64,000 nt of DNA. It comes from Botryotinia globosa. Its lineage: Eukaryota; Ascomycota; Leotiomycetes; Helotiales; Sclerotiniaceae. The notes beneath the pieces are model-generated. The model had not been told where the DNA came from. It searched no databases and worked only from the letters and a program-made list of their open reading frames with translations. Shown here in pieces: positions 49,342-61,054 of this stretch. The position numbers and the translations under genes are program-made. Within the stretch, counting starts at the first letter, position 1. Every line of letters starts with the position of its first letter. The stretch lies in assembly GCA_014898425.1 (NCBI GenBank), contig RCSZ01000006.1, forward strand, positions 2,418,001-2,482,000. Direction: 5' to 3'.

Positions 49342-49518
49342 CTATCTGAGATGAGAGCCTTGAATGATATTAAACATTCACCGAAGCCACATATCAAAGA
49401 AGAATTGAAGGGGCCCAACAAATCTCAAGAACCAGTGAAAGTTTCGAAACAAACGGAGTTGACAAAGGCATTAGGACCGAGCCTGTCAAATCCACTGACG
49501 CGGCCCCGAGAGGAGTAA
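49342..49518 (+). other. in-frame coding-like extension after the TAG stop
   Basis: Directly after TAG (49339-49341) the same frame runs 58 codons to TAA at 49516-49518: LSEMRALNDIKHSPKPHIKE, later EPVKVSKQTELTKALGPSL, ending TRPREE. Its style (Lys, Pro, Ser, Glu) continues that of the tail before the stop. Either TAG is a recent nonsense change (CAG to TAG would do) or it is read through in part. The base context TAG-CTA is of the type that weakens termination in some genes. Confidence 0.4.
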
Positions 49519-51136
49519 GCCACTATCATATAATTCGCTTCACATCTCTGCTATTTGTTATTGCTTCAAGCGCGATGTTATTCGGGCATCGACACTGTCT
49601 GCATGTCTATTCTCTTTCGTTGGGTTTAATAGAAACATTTCTTATTTGAGTAGCCATGAGACTTATCATCGCTACTTTGAGAGATGAGATTTTTTCGGTG
49701 GGTTTTAGTGAGCATTTGAAGTACCAGAATGATGCATAGTATTATTACTATTACAATCGATGGCTCCTCTCGATAAATTTAGTCAAGGACTTGGAATATT
49801 GGTAGATATAATGCATATCATTACTACCATCGTTAGGGGCTGTGTTGATATGAGGTGACTTTAAACACTCCAGACAAAGACTGCGGCGACCACGGAATCT
49901 TAAGGTCTACTTGGCAATCAAAGAACGCACCTTCATCCTTCTCTAACTTTCAAATTCATTTCGAAAGAATGAAATGAGGGATTGTCTAAGCTTTTCAAAT
50001 CATGCGATCAAAAAATCATCAAGCAGGTAGAGTATTTATTCAATCTTTTTCACCATGAAGTTCCCATGTCTCTCCATGCCAAGAAAGTAAGAAGGATACC
50101 GGCACAATAATCCGAGAAAGAAACTCACCTTCCTTTCCACATGTAGTCAAGAACTCATCGAATGATTACTGAATTTGTGGATTAGTCTGGTTCCAGGGGC
50201 TTGGACATGGTGATTCGCTTCGTGACGAGACAACGTCGCACTAGTAAGATCCGTGCGTGTTTCTACTCCCTTTGTGAACCTTGACCCCGAAACTTCGTAC
50301 ATCCATTGTGAAGTTGTTGTGCATAAGGAGAAAAGAAATGTGGATTGGGAACTGGTTGGGGATTAAGGTTTGTAATAGGCTAAAACTTGGGTTGGCGTTT
50401 GTTTGTAAACCTTTCGAATATTTTGTTTGCTTAGATTTTGTTAATTTGAGCGATTGGAATTTTACTTTGGGTGAAGTCTTCTTTTTGATATCCACAACGA
50501 GCTCTCAATGGATGTTTCCTCTGATAATCATAAACAGCAGGTCTGATAAAGGATACAGATTGGATTATCATCAAATGAAATAGTTCTTCATTAGATTCTA
50601 CCCTGAGTCCCGATTGGACGATATTCCCAAACACTTCGCGCACAGACTAGTGGTAACCACGATGCGAAGTTCTCACATCACCATTGCATTTTTGCATCTT
50701 TGCGACCATTTGACAAGGCAAATTCTGGGAATACCGTTGGTATGAAACGCGCGATCTAGCCTTAGATGATCGCGGGTAGGAAAATCCAACCGTGTCCGTC
50801 ATGCATGTCGAAAGAATTACTCGTAGATGTGTGGAGGTGGCTCGCGGCCTCAACTATTGTATGCTTTGTCCTCCCCCGCGATTTCTGTCACTTGGGTTGA
50901 TCTGGTCGTGATATTTTGACGTCTGGTGTACATGTGAATGGAGTATTGAAATCGAGAACTGCGGGACAGAAAAAAGGAATTAATGAGTGAATTAGATTAG
51001 ATGGATTGGAATGGTGCTGGCCACATATGTAGTTGAATTTAAGTATACCAAGGTAAGATCTCATTCCTATTCTATACTTACGTCGAGATGTTGGAGTATC
51101 AAGACTGATTGAACATTCAGACCACTCGAGGGCGTC
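49519..51136. other. 1.6-kb intergenic region, no gene seen
   Basis: Normal composition. Opposite-strand frames at 50281..50583 (+) and 50241..50495 (-) overlap and look like chance. No repeat or RNA gene was noticed. Confidence 0.4.
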
Positions 51137-52732
51137 ATGCACCTTACTCAATTTTCCCTCTTAGTCTTCGCGACAGGAACAGGACTATGCAATGCCTCTC
51201 TTCTTCGTCGAACCCCACAGCCCGCACCCATATCTACAGCTTCAACAACTCTTCAAACCGTCACACCATCACCTACATCTCCAACTCAACCAGAAGTTAC
51301 AACACCACCGGGCCTCAAACTCGCTCAAATCGCAGGCATTCTCACAATCCTTCCAGAATGCAATCGCTACGTCCTCTCAGCATCCAGCGTTGTCTCCAGC
51401 GCTGTCTCTTCAAACGTCGCATCAAACGTTTCCGACCAACTAATATTCCTTAGCACAGCCGCTGCAGCCAGTATCTCCATAGCACAAGCTAGCATCTCCG
51501 CCGCTGATGCCAGCGCTTCTAGTGTCATCGCCTTAGTCCAATCATCCGCCTCGGAAGCATTAGCAAGCGCGAGTGCTCAAGTGATAAATGCCCAAGCAAG
51601 CGCCAGCTCAGAGCTCGCGGGGGTATCGGCATCTCTTGTTTCTGCGGCAGCTCTGGCAACATATAATGCTCAAGCAGCGGCACAAGCTAAAGGGGCTGCG
51701 GCGACGGAGAGTGCGTGGGCGATTTCCAGTCAATTGGCGGATGCAACTTCGGCAGTACAGTTCTCGAAGGCGACGACTTTACCCATGACGGTCGCGGTCG
51801 TGTTGATTCTTGGGACGAGTTTTGCGAGCAGTGTTGTGAGTGTTTTGGTTTATCGATTTATCTCCAAAAGGAGGATCGAGCGGGAAAAGGAATACGAGAA
51901 TGATATGAGAGATGCACAGAACAGGAGTGGAAATGGATACTATGGTGCTGGGGGAATGGAAAAGGGTCCAAGGAGCTATGGAGCTTCGCTCCCGAGGACA
52001 TCATACAATTACCCCGCCACTCAACACTCCGCAGGTTCAACCTCACCTCGGAACGAAAAATACATTTCACGATATACCCCTAACCCAGAAGAAGAAGTTA
52101 TCAATAGAGATTATGTAGAGGGAAACTACGAAAGAGGCGATGAGGATAATTATTCTACACACGATGTCATCGACATTGAAAAGGAAATCGCAGAAATGGA
52201 TTACCAGATGAAGATGGCCGAAGCGGAACTAGAACGAAGAGATAGGGAACGATCTTTCAGAGCAAGTGAGAGTGGATTAAGCAGGAGTAGTAAGAGTATT
52301 AGCGTTCTATTCACTCCTCGAGACCTCCCCCAGAAAGCCGGAGAAAGAAGAGGAAGTGTTATGAGCATGGGAATCGGCGAGAGATTAAGAAGCATGATGC
52401 CTTCAAATCGACAATCTCAGACGTCTTCTTCTTACGAACCGAACGATGACTCAAAAGACAGCACGCGCAATTCGTCGCGAGAAATGACCGAGAGGGATTT
52501 AGAAGAAGGAGAAGAAATTCTTTTCACATTGGATGAAAGACCACCACCGCCCTTACCGAAATCAAACCCATCCGCGGTAACGAGGCCAACGCATTCGTAT
52601 AAGAATAGTGATGCGAGTATCATGACGCTGAGCCCGAGTGTTTACGATGGTGGTGCGAGCAAGAAGGGTTCGAAGCCGGAGAAAGGGAATGGGAAGGGAC
52701 CTTTTCGATTTTCGATTGGGAAGGCTTATTGA
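51137..52732 (+). CDS. signal-anchored Ala/Ser-rich single-pass membrane protein
   Basis: Single exon, 531 residues, family not recognised. Residues 1-20 look like a signal peptide (MHLTQFSLLVFATGTGLCNA), followed by a possible Kex2-type LRR site. Residues about 30-55 are Thr/Pro/Ser-rich and likely O-glycosylated. A short Cys-containing patch follows (AGILTILPECNRYVLSA), then a long Ala/Ser helix-like region (about 75-205). One membrane span lies at about 213-238 (TLPMTVAVVLILGTSFASSVV onward) followed by KRRIEREKEYE. The remaining 290 residues are a disordered, phosphorylation-rich cytoplasmic tail. The layout resembles cell-wall stress sensors (Wsc/Mid2 type) without their Cys-rich head. 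The function is therefore a guess, while the topology is well supported. Confidence 0.7.
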   Translation: MHLTQFSLLVFATGTGLCNASLLRRTPQPAPISTASTTLQTVTPSPTSPTQPEVTTPPGLKLAQIAGILTILPECNRYVLSASSVVSSAVSSNVASNVSDQLIFLSTAAAASISIAQASISAADASASSVIALVQSSASEALASASAQVINAQASASSELAGVSASLVSAAALATYNAQAAAQAKGAAATESAWAISSQLADATSAVQFSKATTLPMTVAVVLILGTSFASSVVSVLVYRFISKRRIEREKEYENDMRDAQNRSGNGYYGAGGMEKGPRSYGASLPRTSYNYPATQHSAGSTSPRNEKYISRYTPNPEEEVINRDYVEGNYERGDEDNYSTHDVIDIEKEIAEMDYQMKMAEAELERRDRERSFRASESGLSRSSKSISVLFTPRDLPQKAGERRGSVMSMGIGERLRSMMPSNRQSQTSSSYEPNDDSKDSTRNSSREMTERDLEEGEEILFTLDERPPPPLPKSNPSAVTRPTHSYKNSDASIMTLSPSVYDGGASKKGSKPEKGNGKGPFRFSIGKAY

Positions 52733-53760
52733 TTGAGCGTCTCGTGGTATACTGAATGTTGAACAAAGATACTCTGTAGTTTTATTAGATATTTTCTTTT
52801 ACTTTTGGGTTGAGTCGAGTTGGGTTTGTGGTTGAGGAGGAGTGAAGAAAGGGATAGGAAAATGAGGGCAGGATACCAGAGATTTTAGAAGATCGTTTTT
52901 ATTTTACTTTTTAGGCTATTGTATATGAATAATGAACCAAACTTTTGGGGTATAGATTGCCTATTCAAAGAAAGTGGTTTCTGATAGTGATTTCGTGATA
53001 ATGGTGATCTGATTTTTATTTCGGGGCGAGTGAACTCGCTAGCGTTATAGCTTCAATATCACTAAATTGAATATCTAATAAGCCTTTAGTACTAAAAGAC
53101 TAAAGATGAAGCTTTTTCTTTTCTTTACATATTTCAATTCTTTATATGATTGAATTTTGATATTATACTATATTATATAATTATATACAAATTAGATTCC
53201 TGGCTCTTAAAAATGAAATTCATATGTACTAAGGTTATATTAAAATTTCCGTGAAATCCGACACATCAGTTTCTTTCGCTACGCTCCGAAACATAATGCT
53301 GTTCTCTTTCGAGAATATGAAGTGTCATAGAGCAACACCTATTGAGCTTGGATCATCTGGCCTGTTTAACAGAGCAGTACATTCAGGACTAATTTCTCGC
53401 TGTGTGTACTGCCCGAGTTACCTGGCGACGAGAAATATGCTTTGCTCTCTAAGATCGTGAAAAGGTGCTTCGTCGAGAAGAACTTTAAGAGCATACTGAA
53501 TATCCACGGGAAATATGATCCCACGCGATTCCTCAGATCACATATACCGGTACCTAATTCTCCTGTATATCCATCCACACGGTAGCATTTTGTTCAGGGT
53601 CTATATAACTTTCAAGGTGTCTTTGTCCAGTGCCAAATGCTGGGTTTATTCAGCATTCGTGATTCTCGGTTAATTTGGTTATTCAAAATTAGTCAAGCTG
53701 GGATGGGGATGAGATTAGTATTACTATCGAGGCCGATTTAGTCGATATAATCAAACCCCT
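52733..53760. other. intergenic DNA grading into AT-rich block
   Basis: 3' flank of the membrane protein, then 53240-53600 with two short overlapping opposite frames (53251..53460 +, 53366..53578 -) that may be remnants of a degraded gene. Nothing is recognisable. Confidence 0.35.
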
Positions 53761-54417
53761 AAAATTAGATTTTTGTTTAAGCTAAAAATATATTTAGAAT
53801 TTAATAGTATATTTATAATACTATAAAGTTATTTAATTTAGTATACAATCTTTAGAAAAAAGAAGAAGAAAATGTAGTCATTAATTAAAATTTAAGAAAT
53901 CGATTGATATAATTCCTTTTTAATTATTTTAAAAATTGAAATTTAGATTTAATATAGTTTCTTTTAATAAATTCAAAAAATAATTTAGTATTAGTATTCT
54001 ATTTTTTATTATTCAAAAACTTCTATATTAAATATAAATATAAATTTTTAAAAAAATTAAAAAAGATTCTATTAATCAATTTCTTGAATTCTAGTTGATA
54101 ATTAGATTTCTTTTTAATAATATTTATTGTTTTTCTAAAAGATTTATATTAAGTTGAATACTCTTTTTAATAGTATAGAAATTAATTAAAACTAAATTAA
54201 TTATATAATTTTGATTAAAAATACATTTTATACAATAAAATAAAAGATTCTTATTAAGATTCTTTTATTTATTATTAAATAATTTCAATATAAAAAGAAA
54301 ATTATTTCAAAAAGATTATATAATAAATTTAAATATTATTATATTTTTTATAAGAAATTATAAAATGAATTTTAGATTTATAATAATAATATTAATAATA
54401 AAAGCTTTTTAATAATA

Positions 54418-55060
54418 CCAGGGGTCTGCGAGCCCCCGGACCCCTTGCTTTTTGAGAAAGTATAATATAATTATATTTATAATTATAAAAAGAAATAAAA
54501 AAGAAATTTTATTGAAAGCTCACAAGCGAAGTCGGTTTACTATTTTAGATTTTTCAATTTCATTCATATTTTCAATTTTATTTATATTTAAATGAATCTC
54601 TTTCATATCAAATTAATAATTAAATTATTAAACTATAAAAACTATAATATTAAAATAATTTTTATTAATAATATATTTATTATATCTAATATAAGTCTTT
54701 TTCAATTGCTTATATAAACTTTAGTTTTATATATACTATTAAAACTTCAATCCTCTATAAAAACCTTAATTATGAAACTAGCATTATAAAAATTATATTA
54801 TTTAAAAGCTTTTAATTTTTTACATATAATTATTACTTTTCTTTTACTTTTCTTCAATTTATATTAATTTAAATAAGCTAATTTAAATGATTTCGTTGAA
54901 AAATCCTAAGGGTTTATATTATAACTATAATGCTAAGGAAGTTAAGCTAATTAGATTGCTTAAATTGGATCTCACTAAACAAGAGTTTCTCATTTTTCGT
55001 ATATATACTACTTCGGTCCTCGCGGACAGCAAGAATATCAAGGAGGTAAACCTCCAATAA
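54418..55060 (+). mobile_element. repeat R, copy 1 (643 bp)
   Basis: Starts CCAGGGGTCTGCGAGCCCCC with a GGACCCCTTGCTTTTTGAG stretch after it. Ends GGTCCTCGCGGACAGCAAG and a GGAGGTAAACCTCC hairpin, then AATAA. The interior is AT-rich. A second copy in the same orientation lies at 55283-56153. GC hairpin ends with a degraded interior are reminiscent of modules B and A. Confidence 0.7.
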
Positions 55061-55282
55061 TATTTTCTAAAAAAAGATTATAATCTATATCTTTCTATAT
55101 AATACTACTTTTCTTTTCAAGACTTTTATAAGTAAGAGTTTAGGCCCCGGCTTATCGCACACTAAGCGAAAACACACTAAAAAGCCTCATTTCTTCAACT
55201 TTTGAATTATATATTATTCCAATTAATCTTTAAATTAGATTTATAAAATTTATTCTGATAATAAATAATTAATGAAATTATA

Positions 55283-56153
55283 CCAGGGGCCTGCGAGCCC
55301 CCGGACCCCTTGCTTTTTGAGAAAGTATTATATAATTATATTTATTATTATAAAAATCTAAAAAAGAAATTTTGTTGAAAGCTTGCAGGCGAAGTTGGTT
55401 TACCTCTTTTATTTTTATTTTTTATTTTTTATTTTTTATTTTTTATTTTTTATTTTTTATTTTTTATTTTTTAGTGGATCACTTTACTTCGAATCATTAA
55501 TTATACTATTGAATTATGAAAGCTATAGTATTAAGATAATTTGTATTAATTTTAGACTCATTATATTCAATATAATCCTTTTTCAATTGATTATATAAGC
55601 TCTAATTATATTTATATTAATTAAATTTCAATCTTTTAGAAAACTCTTAGTTTTGAAGCTAACAATATAAAAAATATATCATTTGAAAGCCCTTAGCTTC
55701 TTATATATAGTTACCACTTTTCTTTTTTTTCATTCAATTTATATTAGTTTGAATAAACTAATTTAAATGATTTTATTGAAAAAGTCTAGAATTTTATATT
55801 ATAAAATTTATACTATTTCAATTTGAATCCTTTATAAAACCTTCAATTTTAAAACTAATAATATAAAAAATATATCATTTAAAAGCTCTTCGCTTTTTAT
55901 ATATAGTTATTACTTTTCTTTTTTTTCATTCAATTTATATTAATTTAAATAAACTAATTTAAATAATTTCATTAAAAAAGTTTAAACACTATAACTATAA
56001 TACTAAGAAAATCGAGTCAATCAAATCACTTGAATTAAACCAATCAGATTACTTGAATTGAATCTCATTAAACAAAGTTCTCTTTTTTTGTATCTATATA
56101 TACTTTCGGCCCTCGCAGACAGCAAGAATATTAAGGAGGTAAACCTCCAATAA
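55283..56153 (+). mobile_element. repeat R, copy 2 (871 bp), inside element T
   Basis: Starts CCAGGGGCCTGCGAGCCCCC and ends GGCCCTCGCAGACAGCAAG with a GGAGGTAAACCTCC hairpin. It is longer than copy 1 because of the TTTTATT array near its start and a partly duplicated segment. The stretch AATATAAAAAATATATCATTT followed by AAAGC occurs twice, near 55665 and 55860. Confidence 0.7.
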
Positions 56154-56357
56154 AAAAATGAGTGAATTATTTTTAATAATTTTCTTAATAAAATTGTAGA
56201 TATTTAAAGTTGAAATTCCTGAAATTTTCAAAAAAATTGATTTTTTTATATAGGAAAAGCATTACATATTAAAAAATTTAAAGATTTCTAACTTTAAATA
56301 TTTATAACTTTATTCAAAAAATTATTAAAAATATTTCACTCATTTTTTCAGAAACTA
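56153..56357. repeat. foldback: 60-bp inverted repeat arms
   Basis: AAAAAATGAGTGAA with TATTTTTAATAATTTT at 56153-56185 is mirrored by AAAATTATTAAAAATA with TTTCACTCATTTTTTC at about 56320-56357. The AAATATTTATAACTTTA and TAGATATTTAAAGTT segments also pair. The loop is about 80 bp. Confidence 0.6.
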
Positions 56358-56560
56358 ATTATAAATATTATTTACATAATCAATTTTCGAATTATATCTT
56401 TCATTCATTAAAGAATTATAAAAATAATTAATTTATATAGAAAAACAACATTTTTGTAGGGATTTTGTCACGAAATAGAGTGGTGTGCGATAAGCCGAGG
56501 CCTAAACTCTTACATTATATAAATTATAGAATTTCTTTTTGTATTAAACAGAAATCAATT

Positions 56561-58714
56561 TTTGGAGTTTTGATCATATGAACTAAGTCAGCCTTGATAA
56601 ATACTTTCCAGGCAAACAGAATAGCTCATATCAACAATTATGCGATATGATATGTGGTATGAGAAACGAGAAATTTTTGCATTGTGAAATGTTGCATGTA
56701 TATCGCTTCTGGGAATAGAAATATACTTGCCGTCTTTATTCTCGCTTTTGGTGTCGATTCACTATAAGATTTGGGTACTGGCATACTCTCACACTTGTGA
56801 GCTGATCACTAGTTGCTTGAATTTCTATTTCCAGCTTATTATTGTAAATGTCAAGAAATTACTTACCTACCATATCAAAACCGTCAATGGTAAAGATTAC
56901 CTTGTATTTCGAATATCATCCGAACTAATATTCCAATAACTCTTGTCGCCATCACAACTCGGCCGGTGGCATCGCTCTCACGACACCTACTCGAACTCCT
57001 GAGATGAGAAGTTTTATCATCACATAATTTCATAACAGCAGGATTACGATCATCGATTATGCGCTCGTGTGGAACATGCTTCAACCGTTGAGGCTAAAGC
57101 ATCTCTCCTTGGGTTTCGACTTCAGACCTTGCTATATAAGCCTCAGGGTGCAGGCCGTTTATTCGACAATTTTTAGCAACTGTCTCTTGGCAAGCACTTT
57201 CATGGATGAAATGAATGGCACTGTCTTAGCATCAGCGCGTTAACGAGATCGTATGATTTGGTGCGACATGAATGAACGAGACAATACACCGGGGTTGATT
57301 TTTACCCAACGTTCTCAGAATTATGCTCTCTGGATCAATTGAGAGAATCCTGGAATGAGAGACAGCAAAAACAATGGAATTGATCGCAAAGTACCGAATG
57401 ATAACAAGTGCGCTTGCCACGATCACTCATAGCCAATGTTCAAACAAAAACCGCATAAATCAAGTAGGTTCGCGCAAATTCGCTCTCGGGTTCGCTCTCG
57501 GTCTCAGAAAAGCGGTTCTGAATGGATAGTCTAGCTTAGCGACTGAATAATAAGTTTTCATGTGGAATGTTTACGAGGGGTTTCGTTAATTGAGGCTATC
57601 AAAATACAATTCACTCAGTGATAGAAGACCAGCCACGCAGTATATGCGGAGTTACCATGTAAATAACTTAGACCACGTTGCCCTACTAGCTCTAGCACAT
57701 GCGCTTGCTTACTCGCGTAAAAGAATTGTAGAAAAACAGCATAAATACTTCTTGTCCTTTCCCCCAAAACTTGAGAAATGACCCAAGCAAAGAGAACTAC
57801 AACTAAAAATTGCAGGGTCACTTCGTAAAAGTCTTGAGTCTCCAATCTTGAAAGTTCAATAAACACAACTTCGAGAAAGAATGACAAAGGGATCAAACGC
57901 TGGGAGATACGAGCATTGTCAACTTGCAGCTTTTGTCGCCATATTTGTCATAGGTTTGAGACGAATAAATCTTGCTGTCGTTTTCTAAATATATTATCAG
58001 ATCAAAGCTCGCTTGAGCCTCGAAACATGTCATCTCAAGAACTGGAACGTGCAGCGCGAAGAACGAAGGACTACCAGACCCTCGAGCTCTGGGCGCACCC
58101 ATATTTAGATTCGCTTAGAAGTAGTTGAAATGATTGTCTCAAGTGGTTGCAAGAGCTACGACTTAAATATTAGCAGACAGGAAAAATGTTTGATTTGCGG
58201 CAGCGCAGGTGATTGGTAAATTCACTTGTCCAACTGATACCACAGGAGCTGCTCATTGTCCTTTTGGGGGTGAATCATCATATCCGTAACAACGAAACGG
58301 TGAATTTGTGCAAACTTTTGGCTATATCAAACAGATGCTTACTCAAAGAAATGAACTGTGTCTAAATGAGATTGACTCTACGAGTACAAGTCTCAAAGAT
58401 TGCATTCTCCACCCCCACAATGTTGAGGCGAGGGGTAAGTTCTTATCCGAAACCCATTTTTATTCCCCGCAATCAACCTCTGTGCAAATCCTCCACCAAA
58501 ATTCCAAACCTCAAGCAGTAGAAATTCAAGTCACTGCAGTCGGCATCGTAATCCGAGCTTCAAGAATGGATGGAAGCAACTCCGTTGAATAGCGTAGGTT
58601 AAGTAATCCGTATTTCTTTTTTCCACACACCTCAATTCTACTCCGTATTCACCCTCACAAACAAACAAACAACTGCAAACCATCAATTGAAATCTCATAT
58701 CAAAAACCACCACA
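56561..58714. other. 2.2-kb intergenic region, no gene seen
   Basis: Composition is normal again. Several frames of 60-95 residues on both strands (57615..57896 -, 57893..58102 -, 58308..58592 +) overlap and carry no known motif. The last 120 bp before 58715 are A/C-rich, fitting the 5' UTR of the dehydroquinase gene. Confidence 0.4.
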
Positions 58715-59179
58715 ATGGCCGTCAAAAAGATCCTTCTCCTCAACGGTCCAAACCTCAACCTCCTTGGGACTCGTGAACCCCACATCTATGGTTACGAGAC
58801 CCTCGCCTCCATCGAATCCTCTCTCACCACCTATCTCTCCTCCCTGACACCCTCCGTCACTCTTCTAGCCTTCCAAACTAATTGGGAAGGTGCGCTCATC
58901 GATCGTATTCACGAAGCGCGTACTGATGGCACCGATGCTATCGTCATAAATCCTGGTGCTTTCACACACTATAGCATTGCACTGCGAGATGCATTGGCTG
59001 GTGTTGCTATTCCATTTGTGGAGGTACATATTAGTAATGTGCATAAGAGGGAGGAATTTCGTCACAAGAGTTTTTTGAGTGACAAGGCGGAAGCTGTTAT
59101 TTGCGGGTTGGGCGTTTACGGGTATAGAGCAGCGGTAGAGTGGTGTGTAGGATATTTGAAGGAGAAGCCAAAAGCGTGA
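58715..59179 (+). CDS. qutE: catabolic 3-dehydroquinase (type II 3-dehydroquinate dehydratase)
   Basis: Single exon, 154 residues, the usual length for the fungal enzyme. It dehydrates 3-dehydroquinate to 3-dehydroshikimate in quinate use. Motifs: [18 protein letters not shown] (about residues 9-26) with the catalytic Tyr in the flexible loop, [15 protein letters not shown] (54-68), [17 protein letters not shown] (77-93) and [20 protein letters not shown] (100-119) with the catalytic His. The protein acts in the cytosol as a dodecamer in known members. In Aspergillus and Neurospora this gene sits in the qut/qa cluster. Here its only pathway partner in view is the broken dehydroshikimate dehydratase gene 27 kb away. 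Confidence 0.93.
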   Translation: MAVKKILLLNGPNLNLLGTREPHIYGYETLASIESSLTTYLSSLTPSVTLLAFQTNWEGALIDRIHEARTDGTDAIVINPGAFTHYSIALRDALAGVAIPFVEVHISNVHKREEFRHKSFLSDKAEAVICGLGVYGYRAAVEWCVGYLKEKPKA

Positions 59180-61054
59180 GGGGCGGGACAATTAAAATTT
59201 GATGCGGAAGAGCATAACATCAAGTTTATATCAAGATATGCAGAATATCAAAAGAAAAACGGATTGAACAACCTTAGAACTCATTGATAGAGACGAGTTG
59301 AACAAACTTCCGAGTGGTAGTTATTGTCAGAGAGATCTTCGGCTATCCCAGGAATCTCGGGTTTCCAAGCGAAGTAAAATATCCGATTTCTAGAGAGCCC
59401 TCTTAGATTTTTGACCCAGGTTGTAAACAATTCGACCTGTGTATTTGCTAATGAAGAGCGGGATATTTGACTTTGGGCTAAAAATTAGTACCATATTAAT
59501 TCGTTCATAGTATAATATCTTATAGTCAAAAATATGATTTTTGATAAAATTGAATGTATTCTTATATAATACATAATGCCTTATATTCAGGTTTGTTATA
59601 AATATCATTACTTTTTTTAAAGCTTTTCAAATGTTTCTCTTTCTTTATTTTATATATATATATATATTTTTCCAATTTAATAGAAATATATATATAGTTT
59701 TATATATATATAAAAAACAAAGAATTCATTTATTTGATATAATAATCCGAATTCTTATATTTATTTAAATAAACGCTTAATTTATTTTTAAAATTATTAA
59801 AAAAAAAAAAATCATTATTATTAATAAATACTTTTTTGATACACTTTTCTTTTTTTCAAACAGATTTATAAAAAAAAACTTTTTATAAAATAATATATTT
59901 TATTTTTGAAAAAAAAAGAGATTAGAATTTCAAAATATTTTGATTCAAATAATAAAATAATAATAAGGATATAAATCTATAGTTTTAATTTTAGTTTGAT
60001 AGTTTTGAAGTTTTTAAAAAAGATTGAAAATAAAAAATAATAAAATATTTTCTATAATTTTATCAATGTTTTAATATTATATTATAATTAAAAAAAAATC
60101 TTTTCATAACCTAGAATATGATCTACTAATCCAGTATGACTAATAACTAAATATTATACTATGAACCAATTAATACGGTAGCATGTGGTATGCGTCAGGT
60201 ATTAATTCCTGAAATCTGAATTCCATGGTCTTTTTATGCAATATATGTTATTTTCATTGTCAAACTTCATATCTGTTCAGCGATCTCTGTTCGGTCCAAT
60301 GGTGAGATTTTCATAATGACAACAAGAGATATAGCGGCCACTTCGAAGTAAGTGAGTGTATAAGCTGAAATTTGATTTGGTTTGTAGATTGATCATTTTA
60401 TCAATTGCAATCCTCCAGGAATTATGTTTCAATGAAAAGATACTCTACCAAAGCTCTCGCCTATGCTCGCATGTCCTTAATGACCTTCGGTCTTTTGATA
60501 CCGACTTCTAAGCACACCGGTGGCTTATTTATTTCCAGGATTCGTAGTGAGGTTTATGATAATCCGGGGAATAGTTCAAGTTGATTTTCGAAATGGAAGT
60601 TGACTCTGGGATTACCCCTGTGGTGGCAGATTCCATAGATGACGAAACGACAGTTTCAACCACATTAGAATTTCAAATAATTAATCATATATTAAAAGAT
60701 TCGTTTTTAATAAATTAAAACGATTAATTTAAAAATCTATATATTACAAAACTTGTTTTAATTAATAAATTTTTAATAAATTTTTGGGAATTTTGAAAAT
60801 TAAATTGAAAGCTTATTTGTAGAATTCAATTAATAATCAATGAAATATAAATATATACATATATTAAAGTTATTTAAAATTTCTATCAGTACAGTATATT
60901 TTATACTATATAGTATAATAGTAGAACTTTTTATTGGAAAATAAATTGAAAGTAAATAATAAAAAATGGAAATTCCCTCCCTTTTAAGTTTTCAGCTAAT
61001 ACCTTTTATCTATTCTTTAGCTCCTTCCCCCCATCAATCCAACCTATTCAAATA
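59180..61054. repeat. intergenic, two AT-rich RIP-like patches
   Basis: AT-rich at 59480-60140 and 60660-61010, with (TA)n runs near 59652-59668 and 59700-59712. Normal-composition DNA between them (60150-60650) shows no ORF of note. No paired ends were recognised. Confidence 0.6.

Larger units (their letters stand above)
55132..56513. mobile_element. 1.38-kb element T with 31-bp terminal inverted repeats
   Basis: The left end GTAAGAGTTTAGGCCCCGGC runs on to TTATCGCACAC (55132-55162). The right end (56513-56483, minus strand) differs at one base (CTCGG for CCCGG). Between them lie copy 2 of repeat R and a 205-bp foldback, so T is either a composite element or one invaded by R. No transposase can be read. 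Confidence 0.7.
53761..56560. repeat. AT-rich RIP-like block with nested elements
   Basis: Nearly pure AT apart from GC-rich ends of the elements listed separately (54418, 55060, 55132, 55283, 56153, 56483-56513). There is a heptamer-like TTTTATT array at 55405-55475. No gene was seen. Confidence 0.8.

Noticed and set aside
55001..55060. R element 3' end as a Helitron terminus
   Set aside because: There is a hairpin near the end, but no CTRR end with a T-A insertion site and no Rep/helicase could be seen.
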